Assembly (NCBI GenBank): GCA_024637195.1
Contig: JAGXFN010000006.1
Coordinates: 124,001-188,000 of the forward strand
DNA length: 64,000 nucleotides
Origin: Arcobacter sp.
Lineage (GTDB): Bacteria; Campylobacterota; Campylobacteria; Campylobacterales; Sulfurimonadaceae
Reading direction: 5' to 3'
Made by a program: the position numbers and the translations under genes. The notes beneath the pieces are model-generated. The model had not been told where the DNA came from. It did not search any database and worked only from the letters and a program-made list of their open reading frames with translations. Positions 36,039 through 45,034 of the stretch are shown one piece after another (the stretch's first letter is position 1; each line of letters begins with the position of its first letter).

Positions 36039-37394
36039 ATGCAGAAACACCAACAGATTATCTCTCTTTATAGCGCCCTCGCGGATGACCCCACCAAAGC
36101 GTTCGGCTGGGAAAAAGGGCGTGGAAATGCTCTGGCATTGGGCTACAAAGAGGCCTGGTTTGAGGCGCTTCCTTCGCAGATCTGGGACTACTGTGCGGCG
36201 GTGGGCAATCCTTTTGAACAGGGCGAGATCGGCAGTGGCGAGTGCATTGTCGACCTTGGCTGCGGGGCGGGGGTGGATCTGATGATCGCGGCTTTTTTGA
36301 CCGGGCCTAAGGGAAGGGCGATCGGGATCGACATCACTCCGAAGATGGTGGACAAGGCAAAGGAACATGCGCTCTTGGCCGGTTTTTCACAGGTGGAGGT
36401 GTATGAGAGCGATTTTGAGTCCATTCCCCTGGAAGATGCGACGGCTGATGTCGTCATCTCAAACGGCGCCATCAACCTCAGCGACTGCAAACAGAGTGTC
36501 TTTGCCGAGATCTACCGTCTGCTTAAGCCCGGCGGAAGACTCTACTTTGCAGATATCATCGACACAGCCAAGGCCAAAGACGCCTCTTCCTGCTGTGCAA
36601 CAACAAGCGGGACGGATTGGGCTAATTGCGTTGCGGGAACCCTGAGTCAGCAGAAGCTGATGCAGATCATGGCAGAGGCGGGATTTGACGAGATCGAATG
36701 TACCAAAATGACGGGGTACAAGACCTCGGCAACGACACAGGGCGCCACCTTTAGAGCACGCAAAATCCCTTCTGAAGAGCGGAGTAAAGCACACTGGGAT
36801 AATGTCTATAGCACCAAAGACTACACTCAGGTACTGTGGCACCAACGCTCACCCGACCTCTCGCTTGGACTTATAGAAGCTCTGAGACTTGGCAAAGAAG
36901 CGGCCATCATTGACGTAGGCTGCGGCGCCTCCCTGCTGGCAGATCGTCTGATCGAAAAAGGGTATGAAAAGCTTACGCTTCTTGATCTCTCGCGCACGTC
37001 GTTGGAGATACTCAAGGCGAGACTGGGCAGCGCGGCGGACAAGGCCGAGTTTGTCTGCGCAGATGTGACATGCTTTAGGAGTACAAAGAAGTTTGATCTC
37101 TGGCACGACAGGGCGGTTTTTCATTTTCTGCTGCACGCGAACGAGAGGAAAGCCTATTTTGAAGCCCTTCACGCTGCGCTAAAAGATGGCGGAAAAGCTG
37201 TCATAAGCACTTTTTCTCCCACGGGGCCAGCGATGTGCAGCGGGCTGGAGATCATCCAGTACGACGAGCAGAAGATGCGAGATGAACTCCCCAAAGGTCT
37301 GGAGCTCATCGAGAGTAAGGAGGCTCTTCACCTCACGCCCAAAGAGAGCTATCAGGATTATCGTTATTTCATCATTGAAAAAACTCTTGACTAA
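36039..37394 (+). CDS. Double methyltransferase: ArsM-like domain fused to a second SAM domain
   Basis: 451 residues with two complete methyltransferase domains. Domain 1 (about 1-245) resembles arsenite methyltransferase: VDLGCGAGVDLMIA motif I, IGIDITPKMVDKA, SNGAINLSDCKQSVFAEIYR, and CVAGTL. The cysteine that in ArsM follows motif I is absent, and the usual SNCVINL has Gly for Cys. Extra cysteines occur at SSCC. Domain 2 (about 250-451) opens with AHWDNVYSTKDY and has IIDVGCGAS, like small-molecule methyltransferases. Substrates could be arsenic, selenium or another thiol-reactive compound; sequence does not decide. It is separated from the cytochrome gene by a terminator. Confidence 0.82.
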   Translation: MQKHQQIISLYSALADDPTKAFGWEKGRGNALALGYKEAWFEALPSQIWDYCAAVGNPFEQGEIGSGECIVDLGCGAGVDLMIAAFLTGPKGRAIGIDITPKMVDKAKEHALLAGFSQVEVYESDFESIPLEDATADVVISNGAINLSDCKQSVFAEIYRLLKPGGRLYFADIIDTAKAKDASSCCATTSGTDWANCVAGTLSQQKLMQIMAEAGFDEIECTKMTGYKTSATTQGATFRARKIPSEERSKAHWDNVYSTKDYTQVLWHQRSPDLSLGLIEALRLGKEAAIIDVGCGASLLADRLIEKGYEKLTLLDLSRTSLEILKARLGSAADKAEFVCADVTCFRSTKKFDLWHDRAVFHFLLHANERKAYFEALHAALKDGGKAVISTFSPTGPAMCSGLEIIQYDEQKMRDELPKGLELIESKEALHLTPKESYQDYRYFIIEKTLD

Positions 37395-37454
37395 ATTAAT
37401 CTGATTATTATATCATAGCGCCCATAAGCGGGTTCGCTAAACGAAAGGATATCT

Positions 37455-37835
37455 GTGATATTTACACATCAAGCAAAACTGGGCTGCGATGAGATCGAAG
37501 CACGTATCGAAGAGGAAGCAAAGGACTTTGGACTGATGCTGAAGAAGCATTTTCCTTTTTCTAAAAACCTTCCCGAGAGCGGCTTTGAGATCAAAGAACA
37601 TGTCTCGGTTTTTGAGCTGTGCAAGGCGCCAATAGCGGCAAAACTCCTGAACACCCAGCCGGAGCTGAGTATTTTGCTGCCGTGCCGCATTAGCGTTTAT
37701 GAAAAAAATGGGGAGTCTTATGTCTCTACGCCCGACCTAAGTGTTCAGATGGAAATGCTTGTCTGCGATGAGACGCTCAAAAAAGAGATTTTAGGCCTGT
37801 ACGAAAAAATAACAACAATGATAAAAGGATGGTAA
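37455..37835 (+). CDS. DUF302 family protein
   Basis: 126-residue soluble protein matching DUF302: FGLMLKKHFPFSKNLPE, VSVFELCKAPIAAKLL and LPCRISVYEKNGESYVST, the usual pattern. The function is not established. The start is GTG with AAAGGA upstream. It ends one base before the rhodanese gene, so the two are an operon. DUF302 is often seen near sulfur-metabolism genes, which is suggestive only. Confidence 0.78.
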   Translation: MIFTHQAKLGCDEIEARIEEEAKDFGLMLKKHFPFSKNLPESGFEIKEHVSVFELCKAPIAAKLLNTQPELSILLPCRISVYEKNGESYVSTPDLSVQMEMLVCDETLKKEILGLYEKITTMIKGW

Positions 37836-37836
37836 T

Positions 37837-38301
37837 ATGAAAATAAATAAAATAGCGGCTGCAGCTCTTTTGGGCGTGAGTCTGAGTATGCCTTTGATGG
37901 CAGGAAGTATATTGAGCGAGAGCCTGGTGGCAGCAAGTGCCAAGGTAGTCAAGTCCATTTCGCCCGAGGCACTCAAAAAGATGATGGAGAATGAGGAGAA
38001 GCTCATTATGCTCGACATCCGCGAGTCCTACATGCGCCCCGAAGGCAATATAGATGCCGAGGAGCACGTCGCGATCGGACGGGGCGTACTGGAGTTTGAC
38101 GTCGAAAGCGCGATACCCGACAAAAAGGCCTTTGTCGTCGTCTACTGCCGCTCGGGAAAAGGCGCGGTCCTTTCCGCAAAAACACTCATACAGGACATGG
38201 GCTATAGCAATGTCGTCTACCTCAAGGGCGGTATGGACGGCTGGCTCGAAGCAGGTTATCCCCTCTTCAACCATTTCGGCGAAATGGACCTCGCGGAGTA
38301 G
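37837..38301 (+). CDS. Periplasmic rhodanese-domain protein
   Basis: 154 residues: signal peptide ending at about MAGS (residue 23) and a single rhodanese domain (about 40-150) with active-site loop YCRSGKGA (cysteine near 104), LDIRE near the domain start and GGMDGW at its end. Predicted sulfurtransferase or persulfide carrier in the periplasm. In a probable sulfur oxidizer this could feed thiosulfate or polysulfide handling, but the substrate is not shown. It follows the DUF302 gene by one base. Confidence 0.87.
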   Translation: MKINKIAAAALLGVSLSMPLMAGSILSESLVAASAKVVKSISPEALKKMMENEEKLIMLDIRESYMRPEGNIDAEEHVAIGRGVLEFDVESAIPDKKAFVVVYCRSGKGAVLSAKTLIQDMGYSNVVYLKGGMDGWLEAGYPLFNHFGEMDLAE

Positions 38302-38486
38302 GCACCTCTGCCTCGTTAGAGGCTAGCTTTAGTGCCATAGCGGCCAGCGCAGCAAAGATGGGCTTTACTAAAGAAACATCGCTTTGCGAACGGTATCCTT
38401 GTTTTGCCCATTTTACGTATCTAACAATACTAACTACTTTTATTTTCTGGGCATTTTCAAAGTGCTCTTTGGATAGAATTTCATTT
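38302..38486. other. Structured intergenic region with a decayed-looking minus-strand frame
   Basis: 185 bp between the rhodanese and ygiQ. The plus strand has nested dyads: GGCAC/GTGCC around CCTCT/AGAGG (38300-38336), then a bulged repeat of GCAAAG with CTTTGC (38353-38388). The minus strand is open from 38500 to 38267 and reads VKPIFAALAAMALKLASNEA, a low-complexity peptide that looks like repeat-derived rather than a real gene. It may be a dispersed repeat element; confirmation needs other genomic copies. Confidence 0.35.
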
Positions 38487-40223
38487 ATGAAAAACAACAC
38501 ACACTCTTACCTACCCACAACCCGCGAAGAGATGAAGCAGCGAGGCTGGAAGCAGCTTGATGTTATCCTTGTCAGCGGCGATGCCTACATCGACTCGCCT
38601 TATATCGGTGTGGCAGTGGTCGGCCGCATCCTCGAAAAACTCGGTTTCAAAGTCGGCATCATCGGCCAGCCTGACGTCAACAGCGATGTGGACATCAAAC
38701 GTCTTGGCGAACCCCGCGTTTACTGGGGTGTGAGCGGGGGCAGCATCGACTCGATGGTGGCCAACTATACCGCGACGAAGAAGTTTAGAAACTCCGACGA
38801 CTACACGCCCGGCGGAAAAAATACCAAACGCCCCGACCGTGCGGTCAATGTCTACACCAACCTTATCCGCCGCAACTTCAAAGACACGGTGCCCATCGTT
38901 CTAGGCGGCATAGAAGCCAGCCTGCGTCGCATCACCCACTACGATTACTGGAGCAACAAGCTTCGCAAGCCCATCTTGTTCGACTCAAAAGCCGACCTGA
39001 TGATCTACGGTATGGGAGAGCGGGCGATAGAAGAACTCAGTATCGCTTTGCGTGACGGGGCTGACTACAAGAAGATCAAGGGGGTCTGCTATATTTCCAA
39101 AACGCCTGTGCCGGAGTACATCCAGCTTCCTTCCCACGCACAGTGCCTGCAGGACAAAGAAAAATATATCGACATGTTTGATGCCTTCTACGACAACAAC
39201 GACCCCATCTCCGCAAAGGGCCTGTGCGAGAGCGTTGACAGCCGTTTTCTGATCCAAAACCCGCCCTGCGACTATCTGAACGAAGAGGAGATGGACGCGG
39301 TCTCGGACTTTGCTTTTACAAGAGAACTGCATCCCTACCACCGTCCTGAGGGTGCGGTCAAGTGTCTTGAGACGATCAAGTTCTCCATCAACACCCATCA
39401 GGGCTGCTGGGGAGAGTGCAACTTCTGCGCTATAGGCGTGCATCAGGGACGCACCATCCGAACCCGCTCGGAAGCTTCCATCCTCAAAGAGGTCAAAAAG
39501 TTTACGGAGTATAAAGACTTCAAGGGGATCATCTCTGATGTCGGCGGTCCGACGGCCAATATGTACGGCTATGAATGCAAGAAGAAACTCAAACACGGCA
39601 CCTGTGCGCATCAGCGCTGTGTGGACGCAAACCATCTCTGTTCTTCGATGAAGATCAACCACAAACGCAACATCGATCTGCTCCGCCAGGTGCGCGCGGT
39701 GCCGGGTGTGAAAAAAGCCTTTGTCGCTTCGGGTATTCGCTACGATTTCATCACCGAAGACAAGGAACACGGCTATGCCTACCTCAAAGAACTTGTCAAA
39801 CACCACATCTCCGGGCAGATGAAGGTTGCCCCCGAACACACCCAGCAGCATGTGCTGGATCTGATGGGAAAACCGGGCAAGCAGACCCTGGTCGATTTTA
39901 AGAAGATGTATGACCGCCTCAATGCGGAGGAGGGAAAAAAGCAGTTTTTGACCTACTACCTTATCGCTGCGCATCCGGGATGTGAAGAGCGCGACATGCA
40001 TGAGCTTAAGCGTTTTACGACCGAAGAACTTCAGATGAATCCCGAGCAGGCGCAGGTCTTTACGCCGACGCCGAGCACCTATTCGGCCGTGATGTACTAC
40101 ACAGAGATGGACCCGGTTACGCGCAAAAAGATCTTTGTCGAAAAAGATATGCAGAAAAAAGAGCGTCAAAAAGAGATCGTCGTCAAGAAAGAAAAAATAC
40201 AGCATAACAACTTCGCAGGTTGA
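38487..40223 (+). CDS. YgiQ-family radical SAM protein
   Basis: 578-residue radical SAM enzyme with N-terminal B12-binding-like region. The 4Fe-4S site is C307-xxx-C311-xx-C314 (GCWGECNFCAIG). LVSGDAYIDSPYIGVA and GGIEASLRRITHYDYWSNKL are strongly typical of YgiQ (UPF0313). The reaction is unknown for the family. The ATG at 38487 is chosen because the protein then starts a few residues before PTTREEMKQRGW; an in-frame upstream ATG at 38358 lies in the structured intergenic region. A basic Lys-rich C-terminal tail is present. Confidence 0.93.
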   Translation: MKNNTHSYLPTTREEMKQRGWKQLDVILVSGDAYIDSPYIGVAVVGRILEKLGFKVGIIGQPDVNSDVDIKRLGEPRVYWGVSGGSIDSMVANYTATKKFRNSDDYTPGGKNTKRPDRAVNVYTNLIRRNFKDTVPIVLGGIEASLRRITHYDYWSNKLRKPILFDSKADLMIYGMGERAIEELSIALRDGADYKKIKGVCYISKTPVPEYIQLPSHAQCLQDKEKYIDMFDAFYDNNDPISAKGLCESVDSRFLIQNPPCDYLNEEEMDAVSDFAFTRELHPYHRPEGAVKCLETIKFSINTHQGCWGECNFCAIGVHQGRTIRTRSEASILKEVKKFTEYKDFKGIISDVGGPTANMYGYECKKKLKHGTCAHQRCVDANHLCSSMKINHKRNIDLLRQVRAVPGVKKAFVASGIRYDFITEDKEHGYAYLKELVKHHISGQMKVAPEHTQQHVLDLMGKPGKQTLVDFKKMYDRLNAEEGKKQFLTYYLIAAHPGCEERDMHELKRFTTEELQMNPEQAQVFTPTPSTYSAVMYYTEMDPVTRKKIFVEKDMQKKERQKEIVVKKEKIQHNNFAG

Positions 40224-40256
40224 CATAAGTCAAGAAGTTCCGTGAGTTATATATAC

Positions 40257-40262
40257 TATAAT
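40257..40262 (+). promoter_or_regulatory. -10 box for the RND-LolA-DUF1302 operon
   Basis: TATAAT, 25 bases upstream of the RND ATG, with AAAGGA as ribosome-binding site. No proper -35 at the usual spacing; TTGACA at 40220-40225 is too far (31 bases). Confidence 0.45.
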
Positions 40263-40287
40263 ATGTTCTTTATATAAAAGGAACGAT

Positions 40288-42678
40288 ATGAACTGGCGAA
40301 ACAAAACGGAATCCTATCTGGAAAAGATGGGTGAAAAGATCGTCCTGCATCCAAAAAAAATCATCTTTGTTATGTTGGCCATGAGCCTTTTTCTGATCTC
40401 AAATCTTCCAAACATCACTATCGACACCTCGACAGAGGGGTTTTTGCATGAAAACGATCCCGCCCTGCTGCGCTATGAAGCCTTTAAAGAGCAGTTCGGC
40501 CAGGACGAGCGGATTATGCTTGTCGTCCAAACCAAAGATATCTTTGATTCGGCCTTTTTACAACGACTAAAAGCGCTGCACATCGAACTTGAAAACACTG
40601 TTCCCCACCTCAATGAGGTCACCTCGCTGATCAATGCCCGAAATACCCGTGGCGAAAAAGATCGCCTGATCGTCGAAGATCTTTTTGAACACTGGCCGCA
40701 GGATGAAAAAGAGCTGGCAACCATCAAAGAACTCGCCGTACACAGCGAGATGTATAAGAATCTTCTGCTTAATGAGAAACTGACCATGACGACGCTTATC
40801 CTCGAGCCGGCTGCTTATGAAAGCACTGCTCGTGATGACCTGTTCGCGGGGTTTGACGATGACATGGTTTCGGATGAGAAGGCCGAGTTCTTGAGTGACA
40901 AATCAAAAAGCGAGATGGTAAGAGCGGCCGAAGAGATAGCTAAAAAGTTCACACAGGATGGTTTTGAGGTCTTTATCGCGGGCTCGCTTGCGGTCAACGA
41001 CTACAACAAACGCTCGGTACAAAAAGACATGCAGAAGTTCGTGAAACTGGTGCTTCTGATCATGGCTGTCTTTTTGTTTGTACTCTTTCGCCGTTTGAGT
41101 GCGGTGCTTCTTCCGATCTTTGTCGTTGTTTTGTCGCTGCTGAGCACGATGGGTCTTATGGCGCTGAGTGCTACACCGATCACGATACCCACCCAGATCC
41201 TTCCCTCCTTCCTTCTGGCTGTCGGCATCGGTGCTACCGTGCATTTGCTGGCTATCTTTTTCAAAGAGTTTAACCGCAATGGATTAAAGCAAAAGGCCAT
41301 AGTCTACGCGCTTGGCCACTCGGGACTTCCCATTGTCATGACTTCTCTGACCACCGCGGCGGGTCTTCTCTCCTTTAGCACCGCACAGATCTCTCCGATC
41401 GCCGACCTTGGTCTTTTCGCGGCGACTGGGGTGATGATAGCGCTTGTCAACACTTTGGTACTGATGCCTGCTGTCTTGGCGGTATTGCCTTTCAAAGCAG
41501 CAAAGCAAAAGCATCTGAAAAAATCGCAAAAAATGGATACCTACTTAAAAGGGATCGCTGCTTTTAGCTTCAACCATGCCAAGCTTATTGTTGCGCTCAG
41601 TGCTCTTGTGATCCTTGTCTTTGTCTACTTTGCCAAGGATATCAGCTTCCACCATGACCCGCTGAGCTGGCAGCCGGATGACTCGCCGGTGAAGATTGCC
41701 ACGTCCCTTGTAGACAAAGAGCTCAATGGCTCTGTCACAATGGAGGTGATCATCGACACGAAAAAAGAGAACGGACTTTACAGTTCTGAACTTTTGCAGC
41801 GCATCGATACGATCAGAAAAAGAGCCGAAGCGATAGAGAATGAAAACTACTTCGTCGGCAAGGGGTGGAGCGTGGTGGAGGTTTTAAAAGAGATCCACCG
41901 GGCCCTGCACGAAAACCGACAGGAGTTCTACGCGATAACGGACAATGATGCCCTGATCCCTCAGGAGTTCCTGCTCTTTGCAAACAGCGGAAGCGATGAT
42001 CTGGAAGATCTGGTCGATTCGCGTTTTTCGCAGGCACGGCTCACCTTCAAGCTGCCGTGGATGGAAGCGGGCAGATACGAAGAGCTCAGTCAGGAGCTGA
42101 CCGTCTTGATAAAAGAGGAACTGTCTGATGAGATCGAGGTGACGATAACGGGCATGGTTCCGCTGTTTCAACGAACCCTAGTCGCATCGATGAACTCTAT
42201 GGCGCTGAGCTATGTTATCGCTTTCGGGCTGATCGCTATGATGATGATCTTGTTGCTAGGAAGCGTCAAGACGGGACTGGTGAGCATGGTGCCCAATGTC
42301 CTGCCGGTGGTCATGACCCTGGGCTTTATGAGCATGGTCGACATGCCGCTGGATATGTTTACGATGCTTATTGGTGCCATCGTTATCGGCCTTTCGGTGG
42401 ATGACACCGTGCACTTCTTCCACAACTTTTCGCGCTACCGACATGAAGGCCATAGCCTGCAACGCGCGGTCGAAGAGACAATGATAGGCACGGGTCGGGC
42501 TATGGTCGCAACGACGATCGTCCTTTCACTGGGCTTTTATGTCTACATATTTGCCTCGCTGAGCAACCTTATAAACTTTGGTATTCTCACTGGCGGCGCC
42601 ATCATCATCGCTTTGATTTCCGATATCATTCTCGCTCCGGCACTGCTGAAACTACTCTCTACAAAGGATGAAAAATGA
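40288..42678 (+). CDS. RND (MMPL-type) transporter
   Basis: 796-residue inner-membrane pump of the MMPL branch of the RND superfamily: helix 1 (about 24-42), periplasmic domain, helices 2-6 (about 250-400), then a repeat of the layout with helices at about 430-450 and 640-790. The motif IGLSVDDTVHFFHNFSRYRH (about 708-727) matches the GxxxDD signature carrying the proton-relay acidic residues. With the next two genes (LolA-like, DUF1302) it forms an ATGA-overlapped operon. It probably moves lipids or other hydrophobic molecules toward the outer membrane, as do related HpnN-type pumps; the substrate is unknown. Confidence 0.87.
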   Translation: MNWRNKTESYLEKMGEKIVLHPKKIIFVMLAMSLFLISNLPNITIDTSTEGFLHENDPALLRYEAFKEQFGQDERIMLVVQTKDIFDSAFLQRLKALHIELENTVPHLNEVTSLINARNTRGEKDRLIVEDLFEHWPQDEKELATIKELAVHSEMYKNLLLNEKLTMTTLILEPAAYESTARDDLFAGFDDDMVSDEKAEFLSDKSKSEMVRAAEEIAKKFTQDGFEVFIAGSLAVNDYNKRSVQKDMQKFVKLVLLIMAVFLFVLFRRLSAVLLPIFVVVLSLLSTMGLMALSATPITIPTQILPSFLLAVGIGATVHLLAIFFKEFNRNGLKQKAIVYALGHSGLPIVMTSLTTAAGLLSFSTAQISPIADLGLFAATGVMIALVNTLVLMPAVLAVLPFKAAKQKHLKKSQKMDTYLKGIAAFSFNHAKLIVALSALVILVFVYFAKDISFHHDPLSWQPDDSPVKIATSLVDKELNGSVTMEVIIDTKKENGLYSSELLQRIDTIRKRAEAIENENYFVGKGWSVVEVLKEIHRALHENRQEFYAITDNDALIPQEFLLFANSGSDDLEDLVDSRFSQARLTFKLPWMEAGRYEELSQELTVLIKEELSDEIEVTITGMVPLFQRTLVASMNSMALSYVIAFGLIAMMMILLLGSVKTGLVSMVPNVLPVVMTLGFMSMVDMPLDMFTMLIGAIVIGLSVDDTVHFFHNFSRYRHEGHSLQRAVEETMIGTGRAMVATTIVLSLGFYVYIFASLSNLINFGILTGGAIIIALISDIILAPALLKLLSTKDEK

Positions 42679-43496
42679 TCTTCAAAGTAGTACTGATAGG
42701 CCTTTTTAGCCTAACGCCGCTTTTTGCTATAACAGGACAGGAAATAGCGCAGCGCGTCCACGACAGGGACGACGGGGACAACTCAATCTCAAACATGAAG
42801 ATGACCCTGATCGACAAGAGCGCAAACACACGGGTGCGTGAGTTGAAGATATACGGAAAAGACAAGGTGAGACCGGAAGGTCGAGAAGGCCCCCTGGGGG
42901 GTAAAGGGGAGGACAAGCTGAAGCTGATGTTTTTTCTTTCTCCTGCGGACGTTAAGAACACCGCTTTTTTGACCTACGACTATGATGACAGTTCCAAAGA
43001 TGACGATCAGTGGCTCTATCTGCCTGAGTTAAAAAAGGTAAAGCGTATCGCCTCAAGCGATAAGAGCTCCTCGTTTATGGGAAGCGATTTTACTTATTCG
43101 GACATGACCTCGCGAAATGTGCAGGACTACAGCTACGAAGTCATGAAAGAGCCTGTGGTGGATGGGCATAAGACATGGCAGATAAAGGTCACGCCAAAAA
43201 GCCAAAAGGTCATTGACGAGACGGGATACACCCAGTCCATCATCTTTGTACGTCAGGACATCTTCGTGATCGTTCAGGCCCTACATTATCTCAAAACCGG
43301 ACAGAAGCTTAAATACATGAAAGTCACCGGCCTTGAGCAGATCGAAGGGATCTGGAGTACAACAGCTATACAGATGGTGAGCAAAGAGGGCAAACAGACC
43401 CTGCACAAGACCATTCTTGAGTTTTCCGACATCAGGTACAATCAGGAGCTCGAGGAGTCATTTTTCAGCACCCGTACACTTGAGAGAGGCTTATGA
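42675..43496 (+). CDS. Outer-membrane lipoprotein-sorting-like periplasmic protein (LolA fold)
   Basis: 273 residues with signal peptide (about 1-18), then a beta-rich LolA/LppX-like domain. ITGQEIAQRVHDRDDGDN and YLPELKKVKRIASSDKSSSFMGSDFTYSD are typical of the outer membrane lipoprotein-sorting proteins found beside MMPL pumps. It probably carries a lipophilic cargo across the periplasm between the RND pump and the DUF1302 protein. Overlaps both neighbours by four bases. Confidence 0.85.
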   Translation: MIFKVVLIGLFSLTPLFAITGQEIAQRVHDRDDGDNSISNMKMTLIDKSANTRVRELKIYGKDKVRPEGREGPLGGKGEDKLKLMFFLSPADVKNTAFLTYDYDDSSKDDDQWLYLPELKKVKRIASSDKSSSFMGSDFTYSDMTSRNVQDYSYEVMKEPVVDGHKTWQIKVTPKSQKVIDETGYTQSIIFVRQDIFVIVQALHYLKTGQKLKYMKVTGLEQIEGIWSTTAIQMVSKEGKQTLHKTILEFSDIRYNQELEESFFSTRTLERGL

Positions 43497-44920
43497 GCAA
43501 GAGACTTCTTCTCTTTTTGCTCTTTTTTAGCCTGCTGAGTGTGCAAAGCCTCAGCGCAGACATACAAGAAGATCTCAGCGGTTTCGAGACAGAAGAGTTC
43601 AGCACGGAGGAGGACGATCTGGCTGGTTTTGACGATGAACAGAGCGAGATCGTTTCTGAAGCTGAGAACACTGCCGCTTCTGAAGAGAATTTTGTGCTCA
43701 GCGGAAATATCGCCTTCAAGACATCTGCAGGCTACCGCTCCCACAGTGTTGACGGGACTGAATATTCGGGAATAAACCAGGCACAGAGCTCCTTATACCT
43801 TCAGCTCGACGGAATGCTTAGTGATGCCTGGCGGGTGAGGATCAGCGGGGATGCTTTTTATGACGCGATCTACGATATCCGCTCAAATGATTATAGCCAA
43901 GAGGTTCTCGACGACTACCGAACACAGCTCAGACTCGATGAAACCTATCTGCAAGGCAGATTAACACCGCACCTTGATCTCAAAGCGGGCAGGCAGATCG
44001 TGGTCTGGGGCAAGTCGGACAATATCAGGATAACCGATGTGATCAATCCGCTGGACAACCGCGTACCGGGGATGACAGACATCAAAGACCTGCGTTTGAG
44101 CGTGGGGATGGTCAAAGTGGACTACTATAGCGGCGCATGGAACTATTCGTTGATGCTCATACCCGAAAACAGGATCATGCGCGAGGCGACGCCGCGCGGC
44201 GAGTTTTTCCCCGTGCAGGAGATCTTCATCGGGGTACCGGATCCTTTTTTGAGTCTCGAACGCCCCGCTTTTTCCTGGGAGAACATGCAGTATGCATTTG
44301 CGGCCAACGGTATCTTCTCAGGTTGGGACCTCTCCTTTTACGCGGCCGATGTGCTCGATCAGAAGTGGCACTTCGACCGGGTGCAGGGCAGTGTGCCCAT
44401 AGAGAACATCAACCGTGTCGTCAGTAAGGTAAAGATGCTCGGCAGCGCGGTCAATATCGCCAGCGGCTCTTGGCTTTTAAAAGCCGAAGCCGCCTATCTC
44501 AGCGGAATACGATACAACACAACGGCCAGAGAAAAAGAGCGTCTCGATCTTCTGGCCGGAGTGGAATACCGAGGAGTGAAAGACACGCTTTTTTCCTTTG
44601 AAGTCGCCAACCGCCATATCTTTGCGCATGAGTCACAGATGACAGGACAGGCGGACTTTGTCGATAAAAACGAGCTGCAAAGCGCATTGCGGCTTTCACG
44701 CTCCTTTATGAACGAGCAGCTGAACCTGAGCGGCCTGGTCACGATGTTTGGCGCCAAAGGCGAATACGGCGGATTTGCCAGAGTCTGGGCGGAGTATGAG
44801 ATCATGGACGCGCTCAGCGCCAACGCGGGCGTCGTGGACTACATAGGTGGTGAGCGGCCGATGATGGAAGCGATAAAAGATAACGACCGGTTCTTTGTCG
44901 ACATCCGTTACAGTTTTTAG
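43493..44920 (+). CDS. DUF1302-like outer-membrane protein
   Basis: 475 residues: signal peptide (about 1-22), acidic low-complexity segment (about 24-65), then a beta-barrel-like region to the C-terminal aromatic residue (ends in RYSF, a BAM-type signal). GRQIVVWGKSDNIRITDVINP (about 164-184) closely matches DUF1302 proteins, which pair with DUF1329/LolA-like proteins. It is the predicted outer-membrane end of the RND-LolA-barrel export route. Its natural ligand is not known. Confidence 0.82.
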   Translation: MSKRLLLFLLFFSLLSVQSLSADIQEDLSGFETEEFSTEEDDLAGFDDEQSEIVSEAENTAASEENFVLSGNIAFKTSAGYRSHSVDGTEYSGINQAQSSLYLQLDGMLSDAWRVRISGDAFYDAIYDIRSNDYSQEVLDDYRTQLRLDETYLQGRLTPHLDLKAGRQIVVWGKSDNIRITDVINPLDNRVPGMTDIKDLRLSVGMVKVDYYSGAWNYSLMLIPENRIMREATPRGEFFPVQEIFIGVPDPFLSLERPAFSWENMQYAFAANGIFSGWDLSFYAADVLDQKWHFDRVQGSVPIENINRVVSKVKMLGSAVNIASGSWLLKAEAAYLSGIRYNTTAREKERLDLLAGVEYRGVKDTLFSFEVANRHIFAHESQMTGQADFVDKNELQSALRLSRSFMNEQLNLSGLVTMFGAKGEYGGFARVWAEYEIMDALSANAGVVDYIGGERPMMEAIKDNDRFFVDIRYSF

Positions 44921-44956
44921 TGTCAAAAAAGTTACCTTCTCAGAAATCGCAAAAGT

Positions 44957-44974
44957 TTATGGCACATTTTTTGC
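44957..44974 (+). promoter_or_regulatory. Sigma-54 (-24/-12) promoter
   Basis: TTTATGGCACATTTTTTGC contains TGGCAC-N5-TTGC: GG at 44961-44962 and GC at 44973-44974, exactly ten bases apart, matching the sigma-54 consensus almost perfectly. It lies 61 bases before the S4-domain ATG. A second, vegetative-like -10 TACAAT is at 45006-45011, so the operon may have both. Confidence 0.65.
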
Positions 44975-45034
44975 GTCTCTTAGTCTCCTTTTAGCTTCCA
45001 TTCTCTACAATGACAGTAAAAATAAGTAGAGTTT

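Noticed and set aside
40220-40225. TTGACA as -35 of the RND operon
   Set aside because: 31 bases from the TATAAT, far beyond workable spacing, and overlaps the ygiQ stop.
38985-40226. 413-codon open frame on the minus strand, antisense to ygiQ
   Set aside because: No recognisable domain, unusual composition (His/Arg/Val-rich) and full overlap with a clearly conserved radical SAM gene; it is a codon-bias shadow.
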